Assembly (NCBI GenBank): GCA_905182535.1 | Contig: CAJJBZ010000002.1 | Coordinates: 62,001-126,000 of the forward strand | Direction: 5' to 3' | From: an uncultured Planktomarina sp. | GTDB taxonomy: Bacteria; Pseudomonadota; Alphaproteobacteria; Rhodobacterales; Rhodobacteraceae | DNA length: 64,000 nucleotides | Part shown: positions 26,289 through 35,409 of the stretch, piece by piece | Layout: each line of letters opens with the position of its first letter | How positions within the stretch are numbered: the stretch's first letter is position 1 | Notes under the pieces: generated by a model | The model's database searches: none | The model's input: the letters and a program-made list of their open reading frames with translations, nothing else | What the model was told of the DNA's origin: nothing | Made by a program: the position numbers and the translations under genes

Positions 26289-27042
26289 TAAAACCGCAGC
26301 CGTATCCTCTGCTGCAAGAACGCTCGCTGACAAAGTCAGAGACCAACCAACTGCAATTCTTGGGCTCGCAACAGGGGAGACAATGATTCCGCTTTATCGT
26401 GCGATATTAGAAATCTCGGTAACCGAATTTCTATCATTTTCCAAGATTTCAACGTTTAACTTAGATGAATATGTTGGTCTTCCTTTTGACCATTCAGCTT
26501 CATTCCGTACGTATATGCAGAATTGGCTATTTCAACACGCAGATTTCAATCCAGAGCTCACTCATTTTCTGGATGGCGATGCCAAGGATCTAATTTTGGA
26601 AACCAGTCGTTATGAAAAACTGATCGCTGATGTTGGTGGCATTGACTTGCAATTGCTGGGAATCGGCGAAAATGGCCACATTGGTTTCAACGAACCATCT
26701 TCGAGTCTGGCTTCAAGAACCCGCATTAAGACTTTGACCAAAACTACCCTTGAGGCAAACAAGATCCACTTCAAAGACATAAAAAAAATGCCACTATATT
26801 CACTGACAATGGGCGTCGGCACAATTTTGGATAGCCGCCAGTGCGTTCTTTTAGCGACTGGCTCAAAGAAAGCATCTGCAGTTGCGCAGATGATAGAGGG
26901 TCCAGTAACCGCTACCTGCCCTGCGTCAGCACTGCAATTTCATCCAAACACTCTAGTCATTCTTGATGACCAGGCTGCCCGTGACCTCAAAATGCGTGAC
27001 TATTACGAATATGTTCATCCTGGAATAAATAATGTTACGTAG
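26266..27042 (+). CDS. nagB: Glucosamine-6-phosphate deaminase
   Basis: This 258-residue protein has all the NagB landmarks: LGLATGETMIPLY, TFNLDEYVGL, LLGIGENGHIGFNEP with the catalytic Asp/His/Glu environment, and a closing HPNTLVILDDQAA. It converts GlcN-6-P to Fru-6-P plus ammonia in the cytoplasm. I start at the ATG at 26266 inside the end of nanEK, giving MKILILPDK, the usual family N terminus, rather than at 26233. The stop overlaps nagA by 11 bases, so nanEK-nagB-nagA are tightly coupled. Confidence 0.92.
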   Translation: MKILILPDKTAAVSSAARTLADKVRDQPTAILGLATGETMIPLYRAILEISVTEFLSFSKISTFNLDEYVGLPFDHSASFRTYMQNWLFQHADFNPELTHFLDGDAKDLILETSRYEKLIADVGGIDLQLLGIGENGHIGFNEPSSSLASRTRIKTLTKTTLEANKIHFKDIKKMPLYSLTMGVGTILDSRQCVLLATGSKKASAVAQMIEGPVTATCPASALQFHPNTLVILDDQAARDLKMRDYYEYVHPGINNVT

Positions 27043-28205
27043 AGAGACGAGAAAATGCCCCATCCAATTTGTTTTCGCAAAGACGCTTTTCGATGGTGGG
27101 CTCGAACCGAGGTTTAACATCCTTATAGAAATTGAGAATGGGCGGATAAAGAGCCTTTGCGGTCTCAATGAAAAAGACGTTCCTCTTAATGCACTCAACG
27201 CCCCAATCGTGGCGCCTGGTTTTATTGATATCCAAATCAATGGTGCGATGGATCGACAATTCACAGATGATCCAACGCTTGAAGCCATAGAGGCGATCGC
27301 AACCGGAGCCCGCCAAGGCGGCACGGCCCACGTTCTTCCAACTTTCACGACGGCACCTGGCGAAACATACCTAACGGCACTGAGGGCCGTTGAAAAAGCA
27401 GTTACAATAGGTGTTCCCGGGGTTTTAGGAATGCATCTTGAGGGTCCGTTCTTAAGTCCTAAAAGACCAGGCATTCATTCCGTGGACAATATACGACCAT
27501 TAGAAGATCAAGACATCAAAAATTTAGGTGAATTCAAGGGCGGTAAACTGCTCGTAACAATAGCACCCGAACACCAAGCCGATGGGATGCTCAAAAAATT
27601 GGTAGCAACGAAAGCGATCGTGTTCGCTGGCCACAGTGATGCGACAGAAAGCCAAATCAGGATTGCGGAAGTAGGTGGTTTAGTAGGAGCCACCCATCTC
27701 TTTAACGCAATGTCTCAGATGACAGGGCGTGCGCCAGGTATTGTCGGTGCTATCTTATCGTCAACTTCGCTTGCGGCAGGAATTATCGCTGATGGACACC
27801 ACGTATCTTGGTCAAACCTAGCGGTCGCCGCACGATTATTACCAGATCGACTTTGCCTAGTCACGGACGCAATGAGTACGCTGGCAGGGAAAAACACCCA
27901 ATTCTGTATTCATGGGAAAACCGTCAGGTTGAAAGATGGCAAAATTACGGATGATAATGGTCGATTAGCAGGTGCACATATTGCCATGGATGAATGCGTT
28001 CGTAACACAATTCGATATGCGAATGTTACGCCGGCGAGGGCAGTTGCAATGGCATCCAAAAACCCAGCAAGCGTGCTGGGATTACATCAAGAACTTGGTT
28101 CGATCAAGGTTGGGTACAGGGCATCACTAACAATTTTCAATAAAGACATGGAGACATCAGCCGCTAAAGAACGGCGAAATAATCAAAGCAGAAATGCCCG
28201 TCTGA
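27032..28205 (+). CDS. nagA: N-acetylglucosamine-6-phosphate deacetylase, C-terminal frameshift
   Basis: Canonical NagA motifs are present: APGFIDIQINGA, GMHLEGPFLSP, FAGHSDATE, THLFNAMSQM, IIADGHHVS and LVTDAMSTLAG with the catalytic Asp. The uninterrupted frame continues to 28258 with a lysine/asparagine-rich tail unlike the family. The next frame instead reads LKNGEIIKAEMPV and a stop at 28205, the expected NagA ending, so one extra base is likely around 28150-28170. The reconstructed length is about 390 residues. It removes acetate from GlcNAc-6-P. Last gene of the operon; the ATG overlaps the nagB stop. Confidence 0.88.
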
Positions 28206-28400
28206 ATTACAATTTTGAGCAAGAACTCACACATGATAAAATGCAGTGCTACTTCTAGATTTTATTATTGCCTATAGACGTCACCTTTTCTTAAGCAATC
28301 CGTCAGGCTTTAGGTGGCCGTGGCCCCTGCAAACAGGTCCTATCAATTACTCCCATCGAGATGGTTGCAATCTAAGAAGGCACCAGCAAAGACTAATAAA

Positions 28401-29186
28401 CTATTTTCCTGTAAACGTTGGCGTTTGTTTTGCTAGAAATGAAGCAATTCCAGCTGGTCCGTCACTAGTTCGCATCGCGTCAGCTATGGAGCGCGTCTCG
28501 CGATCTAGCTGGGTTTCCAAGCCATCAGAAAATGCTGTATCGAGCAGTCGCTTGACGCCACCATAAGCCGCAGTTGGTCCAGCCGCGATGTGTCTTGCTA
28601 TTGATTGCGCTTCTGGCAGCACCTCTGCTGGCGCAACAACTTTGTTCACGAGCCCCCAATCTAGCGCCTCTTGCGCTGTAAGAACACGGTTAGTGAGCAT
28701 TAATTCTTTGGCGCGCAACAGACCAATATGTTTTGCCAGATAATAAGTAGATGAGCCATCAGGGGTTAGTCCTGATGCTGTATACGCCGAGACAAACTTG
28801 GCCTTTTCAGATGCGATCACATAATCACCGGAGAGGGCCAGCGAAAACCCACCGCCGCCAGCAGTGCCATTCAGTGCCATAATGACCGGCGCGTCGATAT
28901 GGGCGAAGCGCGACAAACCTGCATGCAACATCGTCGCCATTCGGGTCAGATGAGCATGTTTATCAGGCGCTGCATCCATCTCAGCTAAATCGCCACCGCC
29001 GCAAAACATTTTACCAGCTCCAGTTATGATAACAGCACGAACATTGGCGGCGCCACAGCGAACGCTAGCGTCAAACAGTTCCTCTGCGAGCTGCGCGTTC
29101 AGCGCGTTAGCGGGGCTGTCTTTTCGATCAAGCGTAATAGTTGCGATGCCATCGGCAAACTCAAATTTCAATGTTTCATAATTCAT
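28401..29186 (-). CDS. Enoyl-CoA hydratase/isomerase family protein
   Basis: This 261-residue crotonase-fold protein has DSPANALNAQL, AVIITGAGKMFCGGGDLAEM (oxyanion hole 1), ALNGTAGGGGFSLALSGD (oxyanion hole 2) and SGLTPDGSSTYYLAKHIG. The Asp in the LTPD segment, where hydratases carry Glu, resembles PaaG-type isomerases. It is the last gene of a three-gene operon with a nitronate-monooxygenase-like protein and an HxlR regulator. The acyl-CoA substrate is unknown. Confidence 0.87.
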   Translation of the reverse strand: MNYETLKFEFADGIATITLDRKDSPANALNAQLAEELFDASVRCGAANVRAVIITGAGKMFCGGGDLAEMDAAPDKHAHLTRMATMLHAGLSRFAHIDAPVIMALNGTAGGGGFSLALSGDYVIASEKAKFVSAYTASGLTPDGSSTYYLAKHIGLLRAKELMLTNRVLTAQEALDWGLVNKVVAPAEVLPEAQSIARHIAAGPTAAYGGVKRLLDTAFSDGLETQLDRETRSIADAMRTSDGPAGIASFLAKQTPTFTGK

Positions 29187-29195
29187 TGGTTATCC

Positions 29196-30191
29196 TTATG
29201 TAGCGGCAGATTTGATGTGAGAGAGCATGCCTTCTAGGCGTGTTCGGATGAGAATTTCCGCCTCTGCCATAATCTCATCAATCAGTTCTTTACAGGTTGG
29301 AATATCGTGGATCAGCCCAGCAACCATGCCACAGGACCAGGCGCCTACATCCATATCACCGTCAATCATCACCTTAGGATATACACCCGCGACATCGGTC
29401 AGAATATCCTCAAAGGTGATAGCGCTGCCCTTAGCTTTTTCCACGGTCAGAACACGTTCAACGGCTGGATTATTCAGTACGCGTTCGGTATTACGCAAGG
29501 GGCGCATTATTAAGCGGGTATCGAGTTCGGACGCCGCTACAATAGCGTCTTTGACGTTTTGGTGAATCGGTGCCTCTACTGTCGCCATGAACCGGGTGCC
29601 CATGTTCACGCCATCGGCTCCCATTGCGAGCGAGGCCACCAATGACCGCGCATCAGCCTGCCCACCGGAGGATACGAACGGGATTTCCAGCTCATCTGCA
29701 GCACGGGGCAAAAGGATCATGTTGGGTATGTCGTCCTCACCCGGATGCCCGCCACATTCAAAGCCATCTACCGACACGGCGTCGCAGCCGATTTCCTGGG
29801 CTTTCAGGGCGTGGCGGACCGAAGTGCATTTGTGGATTACCTTGATACCCGCGTCTTTAAGGTAAGGCATGACCTGCACCGGGTTGCGACCTGCAGTTTC
29901 GACGACCTGTACGCCACCTTCGATGATGGCTTTTACGTAGCCGGGGTAGTCAGGCGAACTGACAGTTGGCAAAAAGGTCAAGTTAACCGCAAACGGCTTG
30001 TTCGTCATCTCATTACACCTAGCTATCTCATTCGATAGATCTGCTGGTGTTTTCTGGGTAAGGCCAGTAATGGTCCCAAGGCCGCCAGCGTTTGAAACTG
30101 CAGCTGCCAGTTCGGCAAAACCCACGTAATGCATACCACCCTGAATAATCGGGTGCTCTATACCAAAAAGGTCTGTTATCCGGGTCTTCAT
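29196..30191 (-). CDS. NAD(P)H-dependent flavin oxidoreductase / nitronate monooxygenase-like
   Basis: This 331-residue FMN-dependent TIM barrel has HPIIQGGMHYVGFAELAAAVS at the N terminus, DAVSVDGFECGGHPGEDD with the catalytic His of the GGHxG region, FVSSGGQADARSLVASLAMGADGVNMGTRF (FMN phosphate site) and a C-terminal GMVAGLIHDIPTCKELIDEI. Family members oxidise nitronates or act as enoyl reductases. It shares an ATGA junction with the HxlR gene upstream and lies 9 bases before the enoyl-CoA hydratase gene, so a joint role in acyl-CoA metabolism is plausible. Confidence 0.87.
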   Translation of the reverse strand: MKTRITDLFGIEHPIIQGGMHYVGFAELAAAVSNAGGLGTITGLTQKTPADLSNEIARCNEMTNKPFAVNLTFLPTVSSPDYPGYVKAIIEGGVQVVETAGRNPVQVMPYLKDAGIKVIHKCTSVRHALKAQEIGCDAVSVDGFECGGHPGEDDIPNMILLPRAADELEIPFVSSGGQADARSLVASLAMGADGVNMGTRFMATVEAPIHQNVKDAIVAASELDTRLIMRPLRNTERVLNNPAVERVLTVEKAKGSAITFEDILTDVAGVYPKVMIDGDMDVGAWSCGMVAGLIHDIPTCKELIDEIMAEAEILIRTRLEGMLSHIKSAAT

Positions 30192-30667
30192 GTATGTCTC
30201 CTGGCAGCTTGCCGCTCACGTTCATAAGATACTGTTAGTACAGCCCTAGCATCACGCGCACCCATTGCCTGCCCGCAATCTGGGCAAGTTATTTGCGGTT
30301 GCGTAAGATGCCCACAGCCTTTGTGCACAATCTGAACTGGCGCATCACCATCACCAAGCCAGAAGTCGCCCCACTGCTTTAAGGCAATGATTACCGGCCA
30401 AAGGTCGCAGCCCATTGTCGTCAGACGATATTCACTGCGAGGCGGATGTTCAGAATAGGCTTCACGCCGGATGACCCCTAGCGTTTCCAGCTTTTTCAAA
30501 CGTCCTGCCAAAAGGTGTGACGACATGCGGGTCTGACGCAGAAAATCATCAAAACGGCGCGTCCCTAGAAACATTTCACGCAGGATCAGGATGGTCCATT
30601 CATCGCCCACCTGGGCCACAGCGCGTGCGATAGAGCAAGATTGCAGGGGAAGATCGGCACGGCTCAT
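30188..30667 (-). CDS. HxlR-family winged-helix transcriptional regulator
   Basis: This 159-residue protein has CSIARAVAQVGDEWTILILREMFLGTRRFDDF followed by MSSHLLAGRLKKLETLGVIRREAY and the wing PPRSEYRLT, the standard HxlR/MarR-like fold. A Cys in the first helix (LQSCSIA) matches the redox or ligand-sensing Cys of the family. The C-terminal extension carries CPDCGQAMGARDAR, a zinc-ribbon-like CxxC. It is the first gene of the operon and probably represses it; see the GTTACTTT repeats upstream. Confidence 0.87.
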   Translation of the reverse strand: MSRADLPLQSCSIARAVAQVGDEWTILILREMFLGTRRFDDFLRQTRMSSHLLAGRLKKLETLGVIRREAYSEHPPRSEYRLTTMGCDLWPVIIALKQWGDFWLGDGDAPVQIVHKGCGHLTQPQITCPDCGQAMGARDARAVLTVSYERERQAARRHT

Positions 30668-30672
30668 AATAT

Positions 30673-30720
30673 GTTACTTTAATTTATGAATTCACTCACT
30701 TCTATTTTTAAAGTTACTTT
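30673..30720. promoter_or_regulatory. Direct GTTACTTT repeats upstream of the HxlR operon
   Basis: GTTACTTT occurs at 30673-30680 and again at 30713-30720, 40 bases apart, i.e. about four helical turns, directly in front of the HxlR gene. HxlR regulators commonly bind repeated sites in their own promoter. Binding is an inference. Confidence 0.35.
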
Positions 30721-31095
30721 TTGTCAATGCCTCGCATTGCAACTAGACCAAGCCAGACAAACCCCCAAGCATCCCTTGTCAATAAGTATCACGACGCCAA
30801 TGCATGACCCCTGCACGAATGATTATAAAACCAATTTATTTTTTAATGGGAGCAGATAACTTAATTAACTTTCATAAAAACACTAGCCGCTTGTCTGTCA
30901 AACCTAAATAGCACTAAACATAATTAAGCATTTCAGAGGGGACCCAAAGCCGAACTGAGCAGCCACCATATGGGATCCATCTCTCTCGACTGAAGTCTGG
31001 GAAACACCACTAGTTTAAAAGATTCCAGCAAAACTGGATTGCTTTTTAGAGCAGAGGAGTTAATTCTTGACTAGCTTAATAAGGAAAATAAAATT
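30721..31095. other. Intergenic region without supported gene
   Basis: AT-rich sequence between the divergent HxlR operon and the CBS gene. No open frame with family features was seen in either strand. AAGGA at 31081 serves the TTG start of the next gene. Confidence 0.5.
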
Positions 31096-31634
31096 TTGTC
31101 CACAAAATCTGATAGACCAGGCAACCGCTTAATGGACCGGCCTGAATACCGGTTGAAACAACAACCATTAACCTGCGACCCTGAAACTAGTGTATTTGAT
31201 GCCGTTTTAGCGATCTATCACGATCAGGGCCGGTAATAGTCATCGACAATCTAAAAAAAGTAATAGGCGTTTTCACTGAGCGCGATGTTATGAACAAGAT
31301 TGTAGGTAAAGAATTGGATGCGCGCGCAACCCTCGTGAAAGATATTATGACTGCAAATCCGCGAGTTGCAAACGAGACCGATGATTTAATTGACTGGCTT
31401 CGGATAATGTCAAACGAACGGTTTAGGCGACTGCCCGTAGTAGATGAAAACGGCCATATCAAAGCAGTGTTTACGCAGGGCGACTTCGTCTCTTACACTT
31501 GGCCAGACTTGATGTACCAGGTGAGATCATTGGCAACAGCAACTGTGAGTAAAAACTGGGCCACTTTTCTGATAGGTGGGGGTATAGCATTATATTCTTT
31601 GGTAATGGTTGCAGTAGTTAAAACACTAAGTTGA
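31096..31634 (+). CDS. Two-CBS-domain protein with C-terminal membrane helix, interrupted by one-base frameshift
   Basis: The reading frame from TTG 31096 (AAGGA ten bases upstream) gives LTCDPETSVFDAVLAIYHDQG, then stops. The next frame continues PVIVIDNLKKVIGVFTERDVMNKIVG, a clean CBS motif. Adding one base to the GGG at 31227-31229 restores one protein of about 179 residues. The second CBS repeat is VKDIMTANPRVANETDD to RRLPVVDENGHIKAVFTQGDFVSY. The C terminus FLIGGGIALYSLVMVAVVKTL is a single membrane anchor. CBS pairs bind adenosyl nucleotides; an anchored sensor role is inferred. Confidence 0.72.
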
Positions 31635-31663
31635 TCCAAAGCGATTATTAATTAATAATATAA

Positions 31664-31697
31664 AGTCCCACTCAAAATTATAATTTTGAGTGGGACT
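31664..31697. terminator. 34-bp perfect palindrome, likely terminator
   Basis: AGTCCCACTCAAAAT at 31664-31678 and ATTTTGAGTGGGACT at 31683-31697 form a perfect 15-bp stem around TATA, flanked by AT-rich sequence. It lies 30 bases after the CBS gene stop and 84 bases before the HAD gene. The position and structure fit an intrinsic terminator. Confidence 0.7.
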
Positions 31698-31780
31698 AAT
31701 AATATAGGTGATTCCAGCTAACTGCGCAGGTGACAACAAAAATTACACTGCAGATGTGAACAACACGAAAGGTCAAAGTC

Positions 31781-32446
31781 ATGAAGCTTAAAGCGATTCT
31801 CTTCGGATCCATTGGCACTCTGATTGAAACATCTGAAATTCAGAGACGTGCATTCAACCAAGCGTTTTCAGAAGCTAAACTGGGTTGGGACTGGGACGTC
31901 GAAATATATCGGGAGATGCTTGCCAAGTCAGGAGGTCTCCTAAGAATACAAGATTTTGCTAAAAAAAACGGCACACTAGTAGATGTGAACCAGTTGCATC
32001 AACGCAAAACTGAGATATTCAACACTTTTATGAACGAAAAAAGCATACCACTTAGATCAGGCGTATCAAATATTATCAACTATGCAAAAGACCACAGTTT
32101 AAAACTAGGATTTGTAACTACTACATCTGAAGCCAACGTTAACGCAGTATTTCGTACCCTTAGTGATAACATTATGAGATCTGATTTTAACTTTATTAGC
32201 AACGGATCCATGGTCACAAAACCAAAGCCAAGCCCTGATATCTATCACAAAGCCTTAACTAGGTTATGTTTAGATCCGCAAGAGTGTATCGCAATTGAAG
32301 ACACAGCAATCAGCATGAAAGCTGCGTTAACTGCTAATATCCGATGCATTGCTTTCCCGGGAGAATTTGCACAAAAAAATGATTTCAATGGCGCACTATC
32401 CGTTACAAAAAAACTAACTCCTGATATTTTACACCCAAACGACTAG
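31781..32446 (+). CDS. HAD-superfamily (CbbY/beta-PGM-like) protein lacking the catalytic Asp pair
   Basis: This 221-residue protein aligns by eye with HAD-IA/CbbY proteins: cap domain after the first strand, LGFVTTTSEANVNAVF (motif II), VTKPKPSPDIYHKAL (motif III Lys) and CIAIEDTAISMKAALTANI (motif IV). The nucleophile motif is altered: ILFGSIGTLIETSE stands where DxDGTL is expected, so both aspartates are replaced. It should not work as a normal HAD phosphatase. A non-catalytic binding role, or a specialised subfamily, is likely. AAAGG precedes the ATG. Confidence 0.8.
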   Translation: MKLKAILFGSIGTLIETSEIQRRAFNQAFSEAKLGWDWDVEIYREMLAKSGGLLRIQDFAKKNGTLVDVNQLHQRKTEIFNTFMNEKSIPLRSGVSNIINYAKDHSLKLGFVTTTSEANVNAVFRTLSDNIMRSDFNFISNGSMVTKPKPSPDIYHKALTRLCLDPQECIAIEDTAISMKAALTANIRCIAFPGEFAQKNDFNGALSVTKKLTPDILHPND

Positions 32447-32766
32447 GAAGCCTGCCAAACGTTATACGGCATAGATAGCAATGTTTGGCGACCTCTCTTG
32501 CTGATATTCTGGGCGCCACCGCCTACGGGTGGAGGTCCGTACTAGTAACACAAGCCGGGCTTTTTGTAGGCACAGATATGATGCCCGGCATTGATCGATC
32601 TGACCTGAGAGCAGACTGGGTCCTAGAAAGAATATAAATGGTGAGGATATCTAGGACAACTGCATTTAATTGAGGATCGTCATTCAGCAGAGTTGTTGCA
32701 CCAGGCATCAGGCCATTGGGAAATATAACGGGAGTTTGAAATATTCTGTCTGAATGTAATTGGTAC
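32447..32766. other. Convergent intergenic region with a stem-loop
   Basis: No gene is supported here. GCCAAAC at 32454-32460 pairs with GTTTGGC at 32483-32489 just after the HAD stop and could end transcription. The remaining sequence has frequent stops in all frames apart from an antisense frame entering from the neighbouring gene. Confidence 0.45.
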
Positions 32767-33789
32767 TTATAGCTTGGGGCCAAAGCGGTTCGAAAATGGC
32801 TTCTCGTTTGATGATAAAAATAATAACTTTCGAACTTTTTTAATATTAAGCGTAAGTATTCCATATATATCTAGAAAAGGCTTAATATACATATCACCTA
32901 TCGTCTTGGGTCCACTCTCAGTCAATCCAAGGCCGTAGGTAATATCTTTCTCGGCTTCGGATAAATGAAGCGACCCAAAGAGCCAGTCCCAAATTGCTAA
33001 CGCCGCACCAAAATTTTTATCGTGATGCTCTTCGGCAACTGAATGGTGCAATTGATGCTGGGCTGGTGAGATGAAAACATGTTCCAAAAACTTCCAATAT
33101 CCAATGCTTATGTGTGAATGTCGAAGATTAGACCCAGCCATATGAAAAAAGAAGACTAAAATATTTACACCAACAATCGTATAGAGATCCACAATATTAC
33201 CGAAGGCAAAGATAAAGGTAGAGATGACAATGCCCTGTGCGACAGCACTACGCAGACCATATAGTATTCCCTCAGCCGGATGTACGCGATAGACGGTAAT
33301 AGGCGTCATAGTCTCAGCTGAGTGGTGAACTTTGTGAAATGCCCACAATACGGGCCAGCGATGCATCCAGCGATGTAAAAAATATTTAGTAAAATCGTCA
33401 GCAATAAACATACTCAAAGAAAACAGCGCCACCACAAAGGTTTTATTAGCATCTGAAAACTGCCCCGAATGAACGATATTTTGCCGATGGAGCTCATAAA
33501 ATATAAAAGTTGCAATCGCGATCTGGGTGATGAGTAAAGGCGAAACCAAAAGTGAAAAGGCTCGATTAATGAAAAAGAGTTTATAGTCTATTCGCGCAGA
33601 CTTTGAAAAAAATACTTTGTGATTAAATATTTGAGCGTGGGCAGTTTTCAATGCACTACGGCGCACTGCTACCAGCCACACGTAGGCAATAATGAGGGAT
33701 AACCCGAGATAGCCTACAAATATTCTTTTTTTGGGATCAATGAAGTCAGATAAAAAATCATTGAATATCTCAGTATATTCCATCTTCAC
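32767..33789 (-). CDS. Sterol desaturase / fatty-acid hydroxylase superfamily protein
   Basis: This 340-residue integral membrane di-iron protein has the histidine boxes HRWMH, HKVHH and HQLHH, plus an extra HSHIS segment, set among four or more hydrophobic helices (GYLGLSLIIAYVWLVAV, FVVALFSLSMFIADDF and others). WDWLFGSLHL after the last box is typical of the superfamily. These proteins hydroxylate or desaturate lipids such as sterols, ornithine lipids or carotenoids using oxygen; the substrate is unknown. It is downstream of a DUF4856-like gene on the same strand, separated by a GC-rich hairpin. Confidence 0.87.
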   Translation of the reverse strand: MKMEYTEIFNDFLSDFIDPKKRIFVGYLGLSLIIAYVWLVAVRRSALKTAHAQIFNHKVFFSKSARIDYKLFFINRAFSLLVSPLLITQIAIATFIFYELHRQNIVHSGQFSDANKTFVVALFSLSMFIADDFTKYFLHRWMHRWPVLWAFHKVHHSAETMTPITVYRVHPAEGILYGLRSAVAQGIVISTFIFAFGNIVDLYTIVGVNILVFFFHMAGSNLRHSHISIGYWKFLEHVFISPAQHQLHHSVAEEHHDKNFGAALAIWDWLFGSLHLSEAEKDITYGLGLTESGPKTIGDMYIKPFLDIYGILTLNIKKVRKLLFLSSNEKPFSNRFGPKL

Positions 33790-33804
33790 CCCTACATGAC
33801 AGTA

Positions 33805-33834
33805 CTGGGGGGCCAGTATTTTCTACCCCCCCAG
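33805..33834 (-). terminator. GC-rich stem-loop between DUF4856-like and sterol desaturase genes
   Basis: CTGGGGGG at 33805-33812 pairs with CCCCCCAG at 33827-33834 around a 14-base loop, between the minus-strand desaturase start and the end of the DUF4856-like gene. Lying upstream of 33844 on the + axis, it is 3' of the DUF4856-like gene stop and could end or attenuate its transcript. No T-run follows. Confidence 0.5.
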
Positions 33835-33843
33835 ATATGGGTT

Positions 33844-35256
33844 TTAGTCAGTCTCTGCGTTACTTTGATCGCCAAGCATCTCAGCGAGCGCTCCCAAATC
33901 GGCCAACTGGTCGTTAACACGAGATGCTACTGAAAACTTATCAACCATTAGCTGCTGTACCTTGAGAAGTTGTAGTTGATAGTCATTCCAAGTCATGCGT
34001 TTTTCACGCTTGAAGTCACCGCTTGATGTTACGTCCGTGACATATGAGTTATCCAAGGTTACTGGACCAAATAATATCAAATCATTCATCGTTCCAGCGG
34101 TCTCTCCCAAGTTATTACGACCACTCTGAAGCGCCATTGAGAAGCCCTTCAATTCGCCCCAATGCTTAACATAACCTTTGTATTCCTTGGCTACATCTGC
34201 ATCGTCCTCCTGCATTTTATTGATATCTTTGTAGGCTGAGCCGGCATACTTAAACACGGCTTCAGCTAATACCTGCTCCCATTTAGATTCAATAGTAGAC
34301 GCATGCGCTTTCAATGATGAACGCTGCGCATTCGTCAGTACAGCGCCTTTTGCCGATGTGATCAGTTGGCGACCGTCAAAATAAGCCTGCATTATGGTTT
34401 GGAGGTAACTTGTGCTTTTTGTCCCTGACCGATCGAATGCAGCAGCGTAATATGCAGGGCCAAACACCATTTCTGATTTCAAATCAACAACACCATCACC
34501 ATTGACGTCAGCCGAAGCCATGTCTTTACGTTTCGCAATACCGTAAGCCTGATCAGCAGTTAGAGAAAGTGTGTGTGCCGCAGCACCAAAATAGCCAAAG
34601 CCTTCATCCCAAACGTGCTCTTTGCCCGTATATGGCTTTCCATCCTTATAAGGCTTATTGTTTGGCTTGGTATTAGCCTCAAGTTTTTCATCTAGATAAT
34701 TATCCACCGCTTGGCTGTAAGCCATAGCGCCCATAGTAAACTTGGAAATCAGTTGTGGCCAGTTATATCCATTTTCTGCGTCAACGCCCTTATTGGCGAT
34801 AGATGCACGATCAATCATGTGCAACGCGACTTCACGTCCCTTCATTGATCCTGGCCATGCCATCATTGCCCCGTTGTAAAACTTTCCTTCAATGTTCTTA
34901 CCAGAGGAAATCTCGTTTAGTGTTCCCTGTTTAATAACAAACGCGCCCTTAGTAACGGGTGCCAGAATAGCTTTATTTTTGTCTGATCCTGAAAAATACG
35001 ACAGCATTTCTGCCTTCAGAGTAGCAGAGTTGGCCCCACCGTCACCACGACCAGCCAGAACTTTAAGGCTATCATGCAATACGTGGCGAGCAACTTGACC
35101 TGAATAGGACACCGAGTTGTCTTTATCGCCGCTGTAGCCCTGCAATGTTACTGGAAACGGACCATAACTCGTAGAATGGCCACCTGCATGCACCAAAGAT
35201 ATTGGGAGCACCAAAGCTCCCATAATAGTTGAGTATTTAAGTATATTTTTTAACAT
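33844..35256 (-). CDS. Exported DUF4856-like protein with EF-hand-like loop
   Basis: This 470-residue protein has a Sec signal peptide (YSTIMGALVLPISLVHA, cleavage before GGHS). The start of the mature part, NSVSYSGQVARHVLHDSLK, resembles DUF4856 proteins, which are secreted or lipoprotein-type in marine bacteria. ADVNGDGVVDLKSE near residue 250 is a calcium-binding EF-hand-like loop (DxNGDGxxD). The rest is helical and imelysin-like in texture (YAGSAYKDINKM, LLKVQQLMVDKF). A periplasmic or outer-surface role in metal binding is a guess. AAGGGGACTT precedes the ATG, and AGTCTGAT repeats lie upstream. Confidence 0.75.
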   Translation of the reverse strand: MLKNILKYSTIMGALVLPISLVHAGGHSTSYGPFPVTLQGYSGDKDNSVSYSGQVARHVLHDSLKVLAGRGDGGANSATLKAEMLSYFSGSDKNKAILAPVTKGAFVIKQGTLNEISSGKNIEGKFYNGAMMAWPGSMKGREVALHMIDRASIANKGVDAENGYNWPQLISKFTMGAMAYSQAVDNYLDEKLEANTKPNNKPYKDGKPYTGKEHVWDEGFGYFGAAAHTLSLTADQAYGIAKRKDMASADVNGDGVVDLKSEMVFGPAYYAAAFDRSGTKSTSYLQTIMQAYFDGRQLITSAKGAVLTNAQRSSLKAHASTIESKWEQVLAEAVFKYAGSAYKDINKMQEDDADVAKEYKGYVKHWGELKGFSMALQSGRNNLGETAGTMNDLILFGPVTLDNSYVTDVTSSGDFKREKRMTWNDYQLQLLKVQQLMVDKFSVASRVNDQLADLGALAEMLGDQSNAETD

Positions 35257-35409
35257 AACAAGTCCCCTTTAACTACCTGACTAAAACAGTCTGATTTTAA
35301 CTGAGTATTTTAGTCTGATATATGCAAGTAATTGTCAAGTTAGTTTTTAAAAGTATTTATATTCAACAGCCAATTTGATTAGTCTACTTAAAATGTTAGA
35401 CAGCTAACA

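Noticed and set aside
28206-28258. Lysine/asparagine-rich tail of NagA
   Set aside because: The neighbouring frame contains the expected NagA ending and stop at 28205, so the tail is a frameshift product.
32523-32864. 113-residue minus-strand frame after the HAD gene
   Set aside because: It overlaps the end of the sterol desaturase gene, has no ribosome site and no recognisable motif.
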